Position numbers and translations under genes: made by a program. The notes under the pieces were generated by a model that ran no database searches, was not told the DNA's origin, and was given only the letters and a program-made list of their open reading frames with translations. 5,742 nucleotides of DNA from Rickettsiales bacterium (GTDB lineage Bacteria; Pseudomonadota; Alphaproteobacteria; Rickettsiales; UBA3002): positions 1 to 5,742 of the forward strand of contig CANEUT010000106.1 in the NCBI GenBank assembly GCA_947441895.1. Reading direction: 5' to 3'. Below are positions 1 to 5,742 of the stretch, in pieces (position 1 is the first letter of the stretch; every line of letters begins with the position of its first letter).

Positions 1-128
1 AGTCACCGGATCTGTACAATTTAGGTGGCAAAGGCTCGACCTTGCCGGGTATGAATAAAGTTTCAGATATGATGAGCGGGCTGAAAGATACGATGAAAAA
101 TGCCGTTGGGGTGGGGACGCGCCGATGA
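1..128 (+). CDS. C-terminal end of an upstream gene in the T4SS operon (partial)
   Basis: An open frame runs from base 3 to a TGA at 126-128 and gives the last 41 residues of a protein whose start lies outside the window. The other two plus frames both hit stops before base 60. The tail is polar and glycine-rich at first (SPDLYNLGGKG). It ends in a methionine- and lysine-rich, probably amphipathic helical segment (MNKVSDMMSGLKDTMKNAVG) and two arginines. Its stop overlaps the next gene's start as ATGA, so the two are very likely cotranscribed and translationally coupled. By position it could be another VirB6-like paralog or another T4SS component such as VirB4. The tail holds no diagnostic motif, so the identity is open. 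Confidence 0.75.
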   Translation, partial: SPDLYNLGGKGSTLPGMNKVSDMMSGLKDTMKNAVGVGTRR

Positions 129-1756
129 GCATGAAAAATCGTACATTGCTTCTTCCCATGATCATGGCGGCGCTGGTGTTTTTCTTTTGTGCGCCGGCAC
201 AAGAATCATTGCGACTGCATGCGGCCCAAGGTACTTCGTCTACCCCGCAAGGATCTCCGGCGAATAACAACTTGCAAACAACCGACGCGAATGGGGCGCG
301 CATTAAGTGCGCCGATATACCCGAAGCCAAAGGCGGTGTTTTGTTGGGGCGCATTGTGCCTTGTCTTATTCGTACCATCGGAGACTCGACACAAAAATTC
401 AGCGCCCAAATGATTCAGGCATTGAAGCCGCTATTTTATTCATTCCTGGTGTTTGTGGTGACTATGTTTGGGGTAAAAGTGTTGCAAGGCGGGCAAGATT
501 TGCACCAACAGGCATTTGTACTGGTTCTAAAAATAACCTTGGTGCTGATGATACTCGACCAAATTCCCAAGACGCTCATACCCTCTATTTATGGCATTAT
601 GAGCGAATCGCAGGCCATTGTTACCACCGCCATTGGACCAGATAAATCCAGCTTCAACTGCGACATTAGCAAATACATGGATGAAAACACGCCGCTGATT
701 TGGGCACAAATGGATTGTGTGCTGGGCAAGCTTTATGGGTTTACCACCGGCAGCGCAACAAAATCAGACCTGAATGGAGCCAAGTCGCACAATATGTTTC
801 TGGCCGCCAGCATGATTGGTTTGGCCGGCGGGTTCTTCTTTAGCGGAACGCTTGGAATTACCCTTTTTCTGGCATGTATTGGGGTGCTGCTTTCGGTGTT
901 TTTAATGGTGATGCGCGTCGCGCTTTCCTTTGTGAATAGCTATCTGCTTGTGTGCGTGCTTCTGATTATTGCGCCATTATTTTTGCCATTGGTTTTTATG
1001 CGCATTACCAACAACTATTTTGACAAATGGTGGCAGTCTATTCTGGGGGGCATGATTATGCCTGTATTGGTCACGGCTTACACCATGTTTGCGTTGCTGC
1101 TTTATGACAAAATGCTTTTTGCGCCTAAAGCGTTGGTGAATGAGTTGTTTAACTATGACTTGGTAAAAAAATCACAGAATCCGCCACAAGCCGTGTGCGG
1201 CCGCCCCGTCACAGGAAATTTGGATTGGGCAAGTAGTACGGGCCTGGCCGGCGGAGTGCTGCAAAGAATGCTCGATCCCATGACGCGTAATCTTACCACG
1301 CCCGAGCTTTCAGGTGCGAACAACACGTGTGCTTCGTTAAGAAGCCATGTTCTCGATATGGATAGGGCGGCTACGGAAGCCCGTGCGGTAAACCCCAATG
1401 CCCCCACCGCGGCAATTGATTTTATTAAGTTTATTTTTAACGACTGTTTGAAGTTAGTGATTCTGGCATTCCTTATTACGGAAGGCACAAAAACGGTGAT
1501 GGCAAGCGTTAGGTTGCTGACAGGTACGCAGGCCACAGCGGGCTTGATGAATACAGACCCTGGCCTGCAGTCCCGTCTTGAAGCAGCAAAACAAGGGGCT
1601 ATGCAAGCCATGGGACGTGCAGATGCCACCAATGCTGCTGGTCAAACTATTGTTGGTGGCGGTGCGGCAAAGAATTATACCGGTGCAGATTTCTTAGGCA
1701 GGCTTGGGCCAACGATGACCAATGCCATTCAACGTGGATTTAGCGATAGACAGTAA
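125..1756 (+). CDS. virB6: VirB6/TrbL-family T4SS inner-membrane channel protein, extended type (first copy)
   Basis: This 543-residue polytopic membrane protein is probably the VirB6 subunit of a type IV secretion system, which forms part of the inner-membrane passage for substrates. Residues 1-25 look like a signal peptide: a basic MSMKNR, a hydrophobic core, and a signal peptidase site after APA. A polar, probably periplasmic segment follows (about 26-95, Cys62 and Cys80). Hydrophobic segments lie near 103-119, 131-147, 224-240, 242-262, 267-292, 308-328 and 434-452. A Trp pair at 302-303 precedes one of them. The roughly 100-residue loop at 330-433 has Cys358 and Cys402, which could form a disulfide if periplasmic. 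The soluble tail (about 455-543) is Gly/Ala-rich. Agrobacterium VirB6 is about 295 residues, so this is an extended form like the rickettsial ones. The start is the ATG overlapping the upstream stop, 7 bases after GGGGA at 113-117. Assignment rests on hydropathy layout and general resemblance. Confidence 0.85.
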   Translation: MSMKNRTLLLPMIMAALVFFFCAPAQESLRLHAAQGTSSTPQGSPANNNLQTTDANGARIKCADIPEAKGGVLLGRIVPCLIRTIGDSTQKFSAQMIQALKPLFYSFLVFVVTMFGVKVLQGGQDLHQQAFVLVLKITLVLMILDQIPKTLIPSIYGIMSESQAIVTTAIGPDKSSFNCDISKYMDENTPLIWAQMDCVLGKLYGFTTGSATKSDLNGAKSHNMFLAASMIGLAGGFFFSGTLGITLFLACIGVLLSVFLMVMRVALSFVNSYLLVCVLLIIAPLFLPLVFMRITNNYFDKWWQSILGGMIMPVLVTAYTMFALLLYDKMLFAPKALVNELFNYDLVKKSQNPPQAVCGRPVTGNLDWASSTGLAGGVLQRMLDPMTRNLTTPELSGANNTCASLRSHVLDMDRAATEARAVNPNAPTAAIDFIKFIFNDCLKLVILAFLITEGTKTVMASVRLLTGTQATAGLMNTDPGLQSRLEAAKQGAMQAMGRADATNAAGQTIVGGGAAKNYTGADFLGRLGPTMTNAIQRGFSDRQ

Positions 1757-1765
1757 GGATGAGGG
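1755..1765 (+). promoter_or_regulatory. Ribosome-binding site that fixes the start of the second virB6-like gene
   Basis: The purine-rich run holds AAGGA (1755-1759) and GAGGG (1761-1765), 10 and 4 bases before the ATG at 1770. It begins on the last bases of the preceding gene's stop codon. It supports starting at 1770 rather than at the in-frame ATG at 1722 inside the preceding gene. Only the 1770 start puts the signal peptide at the N-terminus. Confidence 0.7.
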
Positions 1766-1769
1766 TGCC

Positions 1770-3107
1770 ATGAGACACAGAATAAAAAATCTCCTGCCGG
1801 TCTGCCTTGTGGTGGTGGTCATGTGCATGATGACATGCGCCTCTGCCTACGCAGATCCTCCACCTGCAGCCCAACCTCCCGCTCTTCCACCTCAGGCGCA
1901 GGCGCTTGCCAATCAGTTTAACCAGCAAGCAGGTGCCAGTGATGTCTGTACCGATTTTAAAGGCGCGAAGGAAGAAATGAATAGCCAGAGCGGTGGGGTT
2001 ACACCCGGCATGTTGGCCGATATTTATAACTTCATTAAAACCGTGGTGGGGCAGGCGACCGAGAAACTCTTTAAGGCATTTACCTCAAGCGCCAACTATC
2101 AGGCGGCAGTGGGCGCCGCACTGGTGTTAACGGTTATTTTCTTTGGGGTTGGGTTTACCATTGGGGTGGTGCAGGTGAGTTTTGGCCAGATTCTTACGCG
2201 GCTGGTTAAAATTGCTATTATTGGTGCGCTTATTTCACCCACTGGCTGGACATTCTTCAGCCAATATGTGGTGGCATTCTTTGCCGATGGAACCGATGAT
2301 TTAATTAAAACAGTGATGGCGATTGGAACCGGTAGTGGCGCGCCACCGGCGGATGCCACACCCTTTTATCAGCTTGATAATATTGCCACGTTTATTTTGC
2401 AGCCACAGACCATCATCGCCATTTTGGGAACCGTGTTTGCCGGTGGCCCCTTCTCGTGGGCTATTGGTGGGCTGATGATGATGTGTATCTGGTCATTCTT
2501 TAAAATGATTGTGGGCGCGCTACAAACCTATGCGGTTTGCTATGTGGCTCGCGCCCTTATTCTGGGCGTGGCACCTATTTTCTTTGTGTTCCTTTTGTTT
2601 GAACGTACCAAAAGCCTTTTTACAGGCTGGGTGAACGCACTGGTGAACTTGTCGCTGCGGCCCATTCTACTTTTCACCTTCCTTTCCTTCTTCATTGTCA
2701 TGATTAAATCCGCCGCGACGGATATGCTGGGTGTTGAACTATGCTGGAGCCAATTCAGCAGCTCGGTGCAGGGCACCACGAACAAGACATCGTTCTGGCG
2801 CTTTAAAGATCCGGCAACGGGCGCATTAATGACCGGCGAGATGTCGTGGCAGGGGCCGGTGGAATGTTTATTTACGGGCAAGCAAAGCGATGGTAAGCCG
2901 TGCCAGGAATTTCCTATCAATATTATTGATATTCTTAGCTTCCTGATTCTGGTGTATCTGGCGCAACGTTTTATTAGTGTCATCGAGAATATTTGTAGCG
3001 AACTATCAAATGCCTTTGTTTCTCTGCAAGGCGGTAGTAGTCTGAATACTTACCTGCAGCAGCAGAATAATAATATTACTCTCTCATCGGTAAATAAGCG
3101 GCCGTAG
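1770..3107 (+). CDS. virB6: VirB6/TrbL-family T4SS inner-membrane channel protein, extended type (second copy)
   Basis: This 445-residue polytopic membrane protein is a second VirB6-like T4SS subunit. Residues 1-28 form a signal peptide (MRHRIKN, a Leu/Val/Met core, cleavage after AYA), followed by a Pro/Gln-rich stretch at 30-55. Hydrophobic segments lie near 111-136, 143-171, 204-224, 228-250, 253-277, 290-312 and 384-405. The stretch at 141-171, with LVKIAIIGALISP then GWTFFSQYVVAFF, is the part that most resembles rickettsial VirB6: a helix, a Ser-Pro break, an aromatic-rich continuation, and Asp-rich GTDD. The loop at 313-383 holds Cys325, Cys366 and Cys378. It resembles its upstream neighbour in architecture (signal peptide, polytopic core, Cys-bearing loop before the last helix) but little in sequence, so any duplication is old or the two are specialised. 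A gap of only 13 bases to the upstream gene indicates cotranscription. TrbL of conjugation systems is the main alternative name. Confidence 0.88.
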   Translation: MRHRIKNLLPVCLVVVVMCMMTCASAYADPPPAAQPPALPPQAQALANQFNQQAGASDVCTDFKGAKEEMNSQSGGVTPGMLADIYNFIKTVVGQATEKLFKAFTSSANYQAAVGAALVLTVIFFGVGFTIGVVQVSFGQILTRLVKIAIIGALISPTGWTFFSQYVVAFFADGTDDLIKTVMAIGTGSGAPPADATPFYQLDNIATFILQPQTIIAILGTVFAGGPFSWAIGGLMMMCIWSFFKMIVGALQTYAVCYVARALILGVAPIFFVFLLFERTKSLFTGWVNALVNLSLRPILLFTFLSFFIVMIKSAATDMLGVELCWSQFSSSVQGTTNKTSFWRFKDPATGALMTGEMSWQGPVECLFTGKQSDGKPCQEFPINIIDILSFLILVYLAQRFISVIENICSELSNAFVSLQGGSSLNTYLQQQNNNITLSSVNKRP

Positions 3108-3132
3108 GGTTAGAGCACACACTAATGAACCA

Positions 3133-3140
3133 GAGAGGAA
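3133..3140 (+). promoter_or_regulatory. Ribosome-binding site of the small lipoprotein gene
   Basis: GAGAGGAA contains AGGA and ends 4 bases before the ATG at 3145. This supports the reality and the start of a gene only 61 codons long. Confidence 0.75.
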
Positions 3141-3144
3141 TGCA

Positions 3145-3330
3145 ATGAAACGAATAGTTACGCTGATGGCGATGAGTGCATTGTTGGCCGTGACGGCCTG
3201 CTCGTCTGAGAAAGTAGAAGTACTGAAAAGCCCCTGTGTTGGATTGGAGGGCAGCCCCTGCGGACCCAAGCGTCCGCTGAACGGTAACTTCAATCATGAA
3301 AGCATAGCGAAGCCACAGCTGAAGGCCTAA
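3145..3330 (+). CDS. Small outer-membrane lipoprotein, VirB7-like
   Basis: The 61-residue product has a lipoprotein signal: basic MKR, a hydrophobic core, and a lipobox V-T-A-C at 16-19. Lipidation at Cys19 would leave a mature peptide of 43 residues. Ser20-Ser21 after the cysteine has no inner-membrane retention Asp, consistent with outer-membrane sorting. The mature part has two Cys in a partial repeat, SPCVG (29-33) and SPCGP (37-41). The second continues as C-G-P-x-x-P-L-N (39-46). From memory, Agrobacterium VirB7 has a Cys followed by K-G-P-x-x-P-L-N, and that Cys forms a disulfide with VirB9. The motif, size, lipobox and place after two virB6-like genes all fit VirB7, which anchors and stabilises the outer-membrane core. 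An entry-exclusion lipoprotein of the TrbK type is the alternative, since those also sit near TrbL genes. The stop overlaps the end of the convergent gene. Confidence 0.75.
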   Translation: MKRIVTLMAMSALLAVTACSSEKVEVLKSPCVGLEGSPCGPKRPLNGNFNHESIAKPQLKA

Positions 3331-5432
3331 AATCCGCGGCCACCTTTATTGGGCGGCACCGGTTGTGGGGCAGCTAACTGCTGTTCACGTGATTTATCGG
3401 TAACCGTTGGAGTGGTTGGTGGGCGAGGGGCTGCAGGGGGTTGTTGCCCGGTTCGCGCCGCCATTGTTTTATCGTAGGCCTGACGTCCGGTGGTGACGGG
3501 CGCGTTGGTTAGCCCCGTGGTGGAAACGGAAGCCTTCATTTTATTTAGCTGTTGCAAATTCACCTGACGCAGCGCTTGCTGCAATTGCACATCATGGGCC
3601 TGATGCTCTTCGGCATCGTGCGCGCTACGCAGGGATGCATTGCGGTTTGCAGTGAGCGCTGCTTGCTGGCGCTGTGCCGCCGTTTGCGCGATGGCTGGCG
3701 CCGTGCTGGTGTTGGCGGTTTGCTGCGTTTGTTGCTGACGCTGACCCGTGCGTGCTTGCTGCACGGCTTGGCGGCCCGTGGTGGGTCGTTGTGGTGTGGT
3801 GCTGGTGCCTGAAGCCCTATCGCGCGCAGCATTCTGGCTTTGAATGCGTGCCGCCTGTGCTTGCGCTGCCATTTCTTCGGCGGCCATAATCTCGGCATTA
3901 CGTTTGCCCGCACCATCACGGATGCTGCCGGTTTCGCCGCCCAGCTGGGTGGACATGCCCGCCGTGGGCGCTGCACCCATATAGGTGCCCAGTTCGTTAC
4001 CAGCGCTGTGGCCCACTTTGGCACCGGGCACCGACATTGCCTGCGTACGATTTAAAATGGTCATGATGCCGTTATCGATGGTCTCGAGCAGGCTGCCAAA
4101 TGTGGCGGTGTTGGCGGGAACATAGTTGGGGGGAAGTCGCGAAAGCTGTTCTTGCAATTGTGATGCACGGGGGGCATTGCCGGCGGCGAGGGCCATGTTA
4201 AGCGCTTCGCGTTTGGCCAAGTAACCCAATTGGCCAATCGCCTGTGTGGCGGCCGCAATGGATGGGTGCTGCATGATGCTGGCGTCGATGCCTTTTGCCC
4301 ATGATATTAAGCGCTCATAGACCATGGCCACACCTTTGACAGCGCCCAGCGCGGCCATGTCATCGGTGGGTTTGAGCTTAAGGCCATCACGGATGGTGAT
4401 GCCGCCCATGCTTACTTTCAGCTTACGCAAAATTTCGCGTGCAATATCGATCGCGTCGCGCCGTACTGGTTCTGCTAGATTTTCTGCCGTGTTAATGGTT
4501 TCGGCGGTGAAGAGAAGGTGGCTGCCCATGGCATCGAGGTCGGTTGCCATCATGCTAAGTTCGTGCGCGCCACTCAGTTCGGCGCGCTTGGCTTCCAGTC
4601 GGTTGACGCGTGCGAACGCGGCGTCTATTTCGGCGCGGGTTGGAATTTTGCCAATGGTAGTGCCGGCAATCAGTTCGCCAGCAAAACCTTCTTTGAAATA
4701 GGTGTCGCTTGCGGGCGGCAACATCCAATCGGGCGCGGGTTTGCCACCGAACAGCGAGGCAACGGCCGCAAATGGCCGCATCCAGTTTGAATGGCGATGC
4801 ATTTCAAGAATTTTTTCATAAATATATTGCGCGCCCGCACCGTTTCCTGCCCGCGCCGCATCAAGCGCAATGAAGGGTTTGGTGGGGTCATGGTTGGGAA
4901 TAACGCCAAATAAACGCCAGTTATTGTAAAGCCCGTCACCCACAAAAGCCGCAATTTCTTGCAGGGCTTTACTCGCTTTCTCGGGTGTCATGCCGGCGGG
5001 TGTTTTAGCGTAATAGCTCTCCATCAGGAAGTTACGCACCGCGGCTATATTATCGCGCAGACTGCCGTAGGATTCATATTGCTCGTCGAGTGGATCAAGC
5101 AGGTGCGGGCTTTGAAAACGCTCACCAATCACTGCATCAAACACCGGATATTCTTTTAATGAGAAATTGATGTCAGCGGCTGGATCGTGAAGAATTTTAA
5201 TCAGCGGTTTCCATCCCAAATGGCGAGGAATGGCGTAGCGACCCACACCATCTACCGCGTGCAGCGAATATTCGGCGTTGGCTTGATTGGCGTGGTGACC
5301 GGCGGTGGAAGCGGCTTTGGTTATCGCGTCGAGTTCGGCGCGGGCTTGGGCCAAGGCGGCATCCAGCGCGTGGACTTCCTCAAGCGACATATTGTCACCT
5401 GAAAAATCCTGCCCTGTGAAATCGTCGGCCAT
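3327..5432 (-). CDS. Large soluble hypothetical protein with low-complexity basic C-terminal third
   Basis: I do not recognise this 701-residue protein. It has no signal peptide and no membrane segment, so it is probably cytoplasmic or exported by a non-Sec route. Residues 15-45 look helical (ALDAALAQARAELDAI). Residues 55-245 look folded, with aromatic and Pro-rich stretches (HLGWKPLIKIL, NNWRLFGVIPNHDP, PAPDWMLPP). Residues 265-465 look mainly helical, with charged heptad-like stretches near 270-290 and 320-340. From about 515 the chain is Gln/Ala/Thr/Pro/Arg-rich and probably disordered, ending in NKGGRGF with a net positive tail. It follows the DUF2610-like gene by 9 bases and converges on the T4SS operon. 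The first ATG (5430-5432) lacks a clear ribosome-binding site. An in-frame ATG at 5388-5390 (residue 15) has AGGTGA 4 bases upstream, so the product may be 687 residues. Being next to a T4SS suggests an accessory protein or substrate, but this is inference from position only. Confidence 0.85.
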   Translation of the reverse strand: MADDFTGQDFSGDNMSLEEVHALDAALAQARAELDAITKAASTAGHHANQANAEYSLHAVDGVGRYAIPRHLGWKPLIKILHDPAADINFSLKEYPVFDAVIGERFQSPHLLDPLDEQYESYGSLRDNIAAVRNFLMESYYAKTPAGMTPEKASKALQEIAAFVGDGLYNNWRLFGVIPNHDPTKPFIALDAARAGNGAGAQYIYEKILEMHRHSNWMRPFAAVASLFGGKPAPDWMLPPASDTYFKEGFAGELIAGTTIGKIPTRAEIDAAFARVNRLEAKRAELSGAHELSMMATDLDAMGSHLLFTAETINTAENLAEPVRRDAIDIAREILRKLKVSMGGITIRDGLKLKPTDDMAALGAVKGVAMVYERLISWAKGIDASIMQHPSIAAATQAIGQLGYLAKREALNMALAAGNAPRASQLQEQLSRLPPNYVPANTATFGSLLETIDNGIMTILNRTQAMSVPGAKVGHSAGNELGTYMGAAPTAGMSTQLGGETGSIRDGAGKRNAEIMAAEEMAAQAQAARIQSQNAARDRASGTSTTPQRPTTGRQAVQQARTGQRQQQTQQTANTSTAPAIAQTAAQRQQAALTANRNASLRSAHDAEEHQAHDVQLQQALRQVNLQQLNKMKASVSTTGLTNAPVTTGRQAYDKTMAARTGQQPPAAPRPPTTPTVTDKSREQQLAAPQPVPPNKGGRGF
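3441..3491 (-). repeat. Degenerate protein-level repeat, copy 2 (TTGRQA...ARTGQ)
   Basis: Residues 648-664 read TTGRQAYDKTMAARTGQ and match residues 551-563 at both ends (TTGRQA and ARTGQ), with 4 extra residues in the middle. The DNA of the two copies has diverged at several bases, so this is an old duplication or a selected short motif, not a recent repeat. Confidence 0.55.
3738..3782 (-). repeat. Degenerate protein-level repeat, copy 1 (TTGRQA...ARTGQ)
   Basis: Residues 551-565 read TTGRQAVQQARTGQR. This is the shorter partner of the copy about 290 bases downstream in the same gene. Both copies lie in the low-complexity tail. Confidence 0.55.
5395..5400 (-). promoter_or_regulatory. Possible internal ribosome-binding site for a start at residue 15 of the 701-residue protein
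   Basis: On the minus strand AGGTGA lies 4 bases before an in-frame ATG at 5388-5390. The upstream ATG at 5430-5432 is preceded by GCATCATCT, with no Shine-Dalgarno match, and would depend on coupling to the gene that ends 9 bases earlier. Either start may be the real one. Confidence 0.45.
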
Positions 5433-5441
5433 AGATGATGC

Positions 5442-5711
5442 TTACGCGGGTGCGCCTCCGGCTTGTTCTTGTTGTGCCGCGCCCAGTGCATAGACGCACA
5501 AATCTTCGAACGAAACATTGTTCTCTTGCGAGATTTTGAACAGCTTTTCGAAGCTGTCCATTACGTCTTGCGGAATGTTGCCGCCGCGCTCGGAGCTAAG
5601 CCACCAGCCCTGAAATTGCAGCGGGTGCTTTTTGGGGTGGGGTTCACCAATGTAAACGTGGAACGGGTGTTTTACCCCGTTGAAATCGCATGGTACTGTA
5701 AATCGCTTCAT
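5442..5711 (-). CDS. Small DUF2610-like protein of unknown function
   Basis: The 89-residue product starts MKRFTVPCDFNGVKHPFHVY and contains WWLSSERGGNIP (36-47), a helix DVMDSFEKLFKI (49-60) and VSFEDLCVYAL (66-76). This pattern fits, from memory, DUF2610, a small uncharacterised family found in Rickettsia and other proteobacteria; no function is established. It has no signal peptide or membrane segment and is probably cytoplasmic. The N-terminal half looks like a short beta sheet (PFHVYIG then LQFQGWWL), and the rest helical with a Gly/Ala/Gln tail. The start is well set, with AAGGGG 5 bases before the ATG. It ends 9 bases before the 701-residue protein and is probably cotranscribed with it. 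Confidence 0.88.
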   Translation of the reverse strand: MKRFTVPCDFNGVKHPFHVYIGEPHPKKHPLQFQGWWLSSERGGNIPQDVMDSFEKLFKISQENNVSFEDLCVYALGAAQQEQAGGAPA

Positions 5712-5716
5712 ACAAA

Positions 5717-5722
5717 CCCCTT
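5717..5722 (-). promoter_or_regulatory. Ribosome-binding site of the DUF2610-like gene
   Basis: On the minus strand AAGGGG stands 5 bases before the ATG at 5709-5711, which supports that start. Only 20 more bases remain before the window edge. All three frames of that stretch carry stops, so the gene is not extended upstream. No promoter can be judged there. Confidence 0.75.
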
Positions 5723-5742
5723 AAGAGATTGACTCAGCTACC

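Larger units (their letters stand above)
3330..3890 (-). other. Low-complexity, probably disordered C-terminal region of the 701-residue protein
   Basis: This covers residues 515-701. Gln, Ala, Thr, Pro and Arg dominate, with runs such as RQQQTQQTANTSTAPA and PPAAPRPPTTPT. Hydrophobic residues are sparse apart from a short helical-looking patch near 616-632. The last 50 or so residues carry about eight Arg/Lys against three Asp/Glu. Basic flexible C-termini are common among substrates of VirB-type systems, but also in many nucleic-acid-binding or scaffolding proteins. Confidence 0.7.

Noticed and set aside
1153..1632. 159-codon open frame on the minus strand inside the first virB6-like gene
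   Set aside because: It lies wholly antisense to a convincing membrane-protein gene, has no ribosome-binding site I could see, and its translation has no recognisable domain. It is a shadow frame.
1722..1769. Upstream in-frame ATG that would add 16 residues to the second virB6-like protein
   Set aside because: It lies inside the preceding gene, would bury the signal peptide behind a polar segment, and ignores the good ribosome-binding site before 1770.
3108..3131. Weak inverted repeat (GGTTAG...CTAA...ACC) between the second virB6-like gene and the lipoprotein gene
   Set aside because: The stem is short and bulged and no T run follows, so it is not supported as a terminator or as a regulatory hairpin.
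3125..3148. Seven-codon open frame (MNQRGMQ) ending in an ATGA overlap with the lipoprotein start
   Set aside because: It has no ribosome-binding site of its own, and its body is simply the Shine-Dalgarno region of the lipoprotein gene. It is most likely chance.
3334..3362. GC-rich imperfect hairpin near the convergent junction
   Set aside because: It encodes the Pro/Gly-rich end of the minus-strand protein, pairs imperfectly, and has no adjacent T run on either strand.
3560..4024. 154-codon minus-strand open frame overlapping the tail of the 701-residue protein
   Set aside because: It is an out-of-frame reading of the GC-rich, low-complexity tail and gives an unstructured Arg/Pro-rich translation. 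Composition explains why it is open.
4324..4701. 125-codon plus-strand open frame antisense to the 701-residue protein
   Set aside because: The Ser/Ala-rich translation is typical of the antisense of an Ala/Arg-rich gene, and there is no ribosome-binding site or familiar motif.

Overview
The window is a compact piece of an alphaproteobacterial chromosome or large accessory element carrying the inner-membrane and lipoprotein part of a type IV secretion system (T4SS). The two large plus-strand proteins look like the signal-peptide-bearing, extended VirB6/TrbL proteins known best from Rickettsiales, and the far right gene resembles DUF2610, a small family I associate with Rickettsia and relatives. 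Base composition looks moderate, not AT-rich like Rickettsia itself. That suggests a less reduced alphaproteobacterium, such as an early-branching Rickettsiales or Micavibrio-like lineage. This placement is inference.

Plus strand, 1-3330: the last 41 codons of an unidentified upstream gene run by an ATGA overlap into a 543-residue VirB6-like protein. A 13-base gap with ribosome-binding purines leads to a second, 445-residue VirB6-like protein. A 37-base gap then leads to a 61-residue lipoprotein whose mature part carries a C-G-P-x-x-P-L-N motif like that of VirB7. The spacing indicates one transcription unit. In a T4SS, VirB6 is the polytopic inner-membrane channel component and VirB7 is the outer-membrane lipoprotein that stabilises VirB9, so these three genes fit parts of one envelope-spanning machine.

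Minus strand, 5711-3327: a two-gene unit points towards the T4SS genes. It has an 89-residue DUF2610-like protein with a good ribosome-binding site, then, after 9 bases, a 701-residue soluble protein of no family I recognise. The latter has a helical N-terminal two thirds and a low-complexity Q/A/T/P-rich, basic C-terminal third. The stop codons of the convergent units overlap, so there is no intergenic space between them.

The most interesting item is the 701-residue protein: a large orphan abutting a T4SS operon, with a basic disordered tail that makes it a candidate secreted substrate or accessory factor. No RNA genes, CRISPR arrays, insertion sequences or origins were seen. There is no gene-free stretch longer than about 40 bases.
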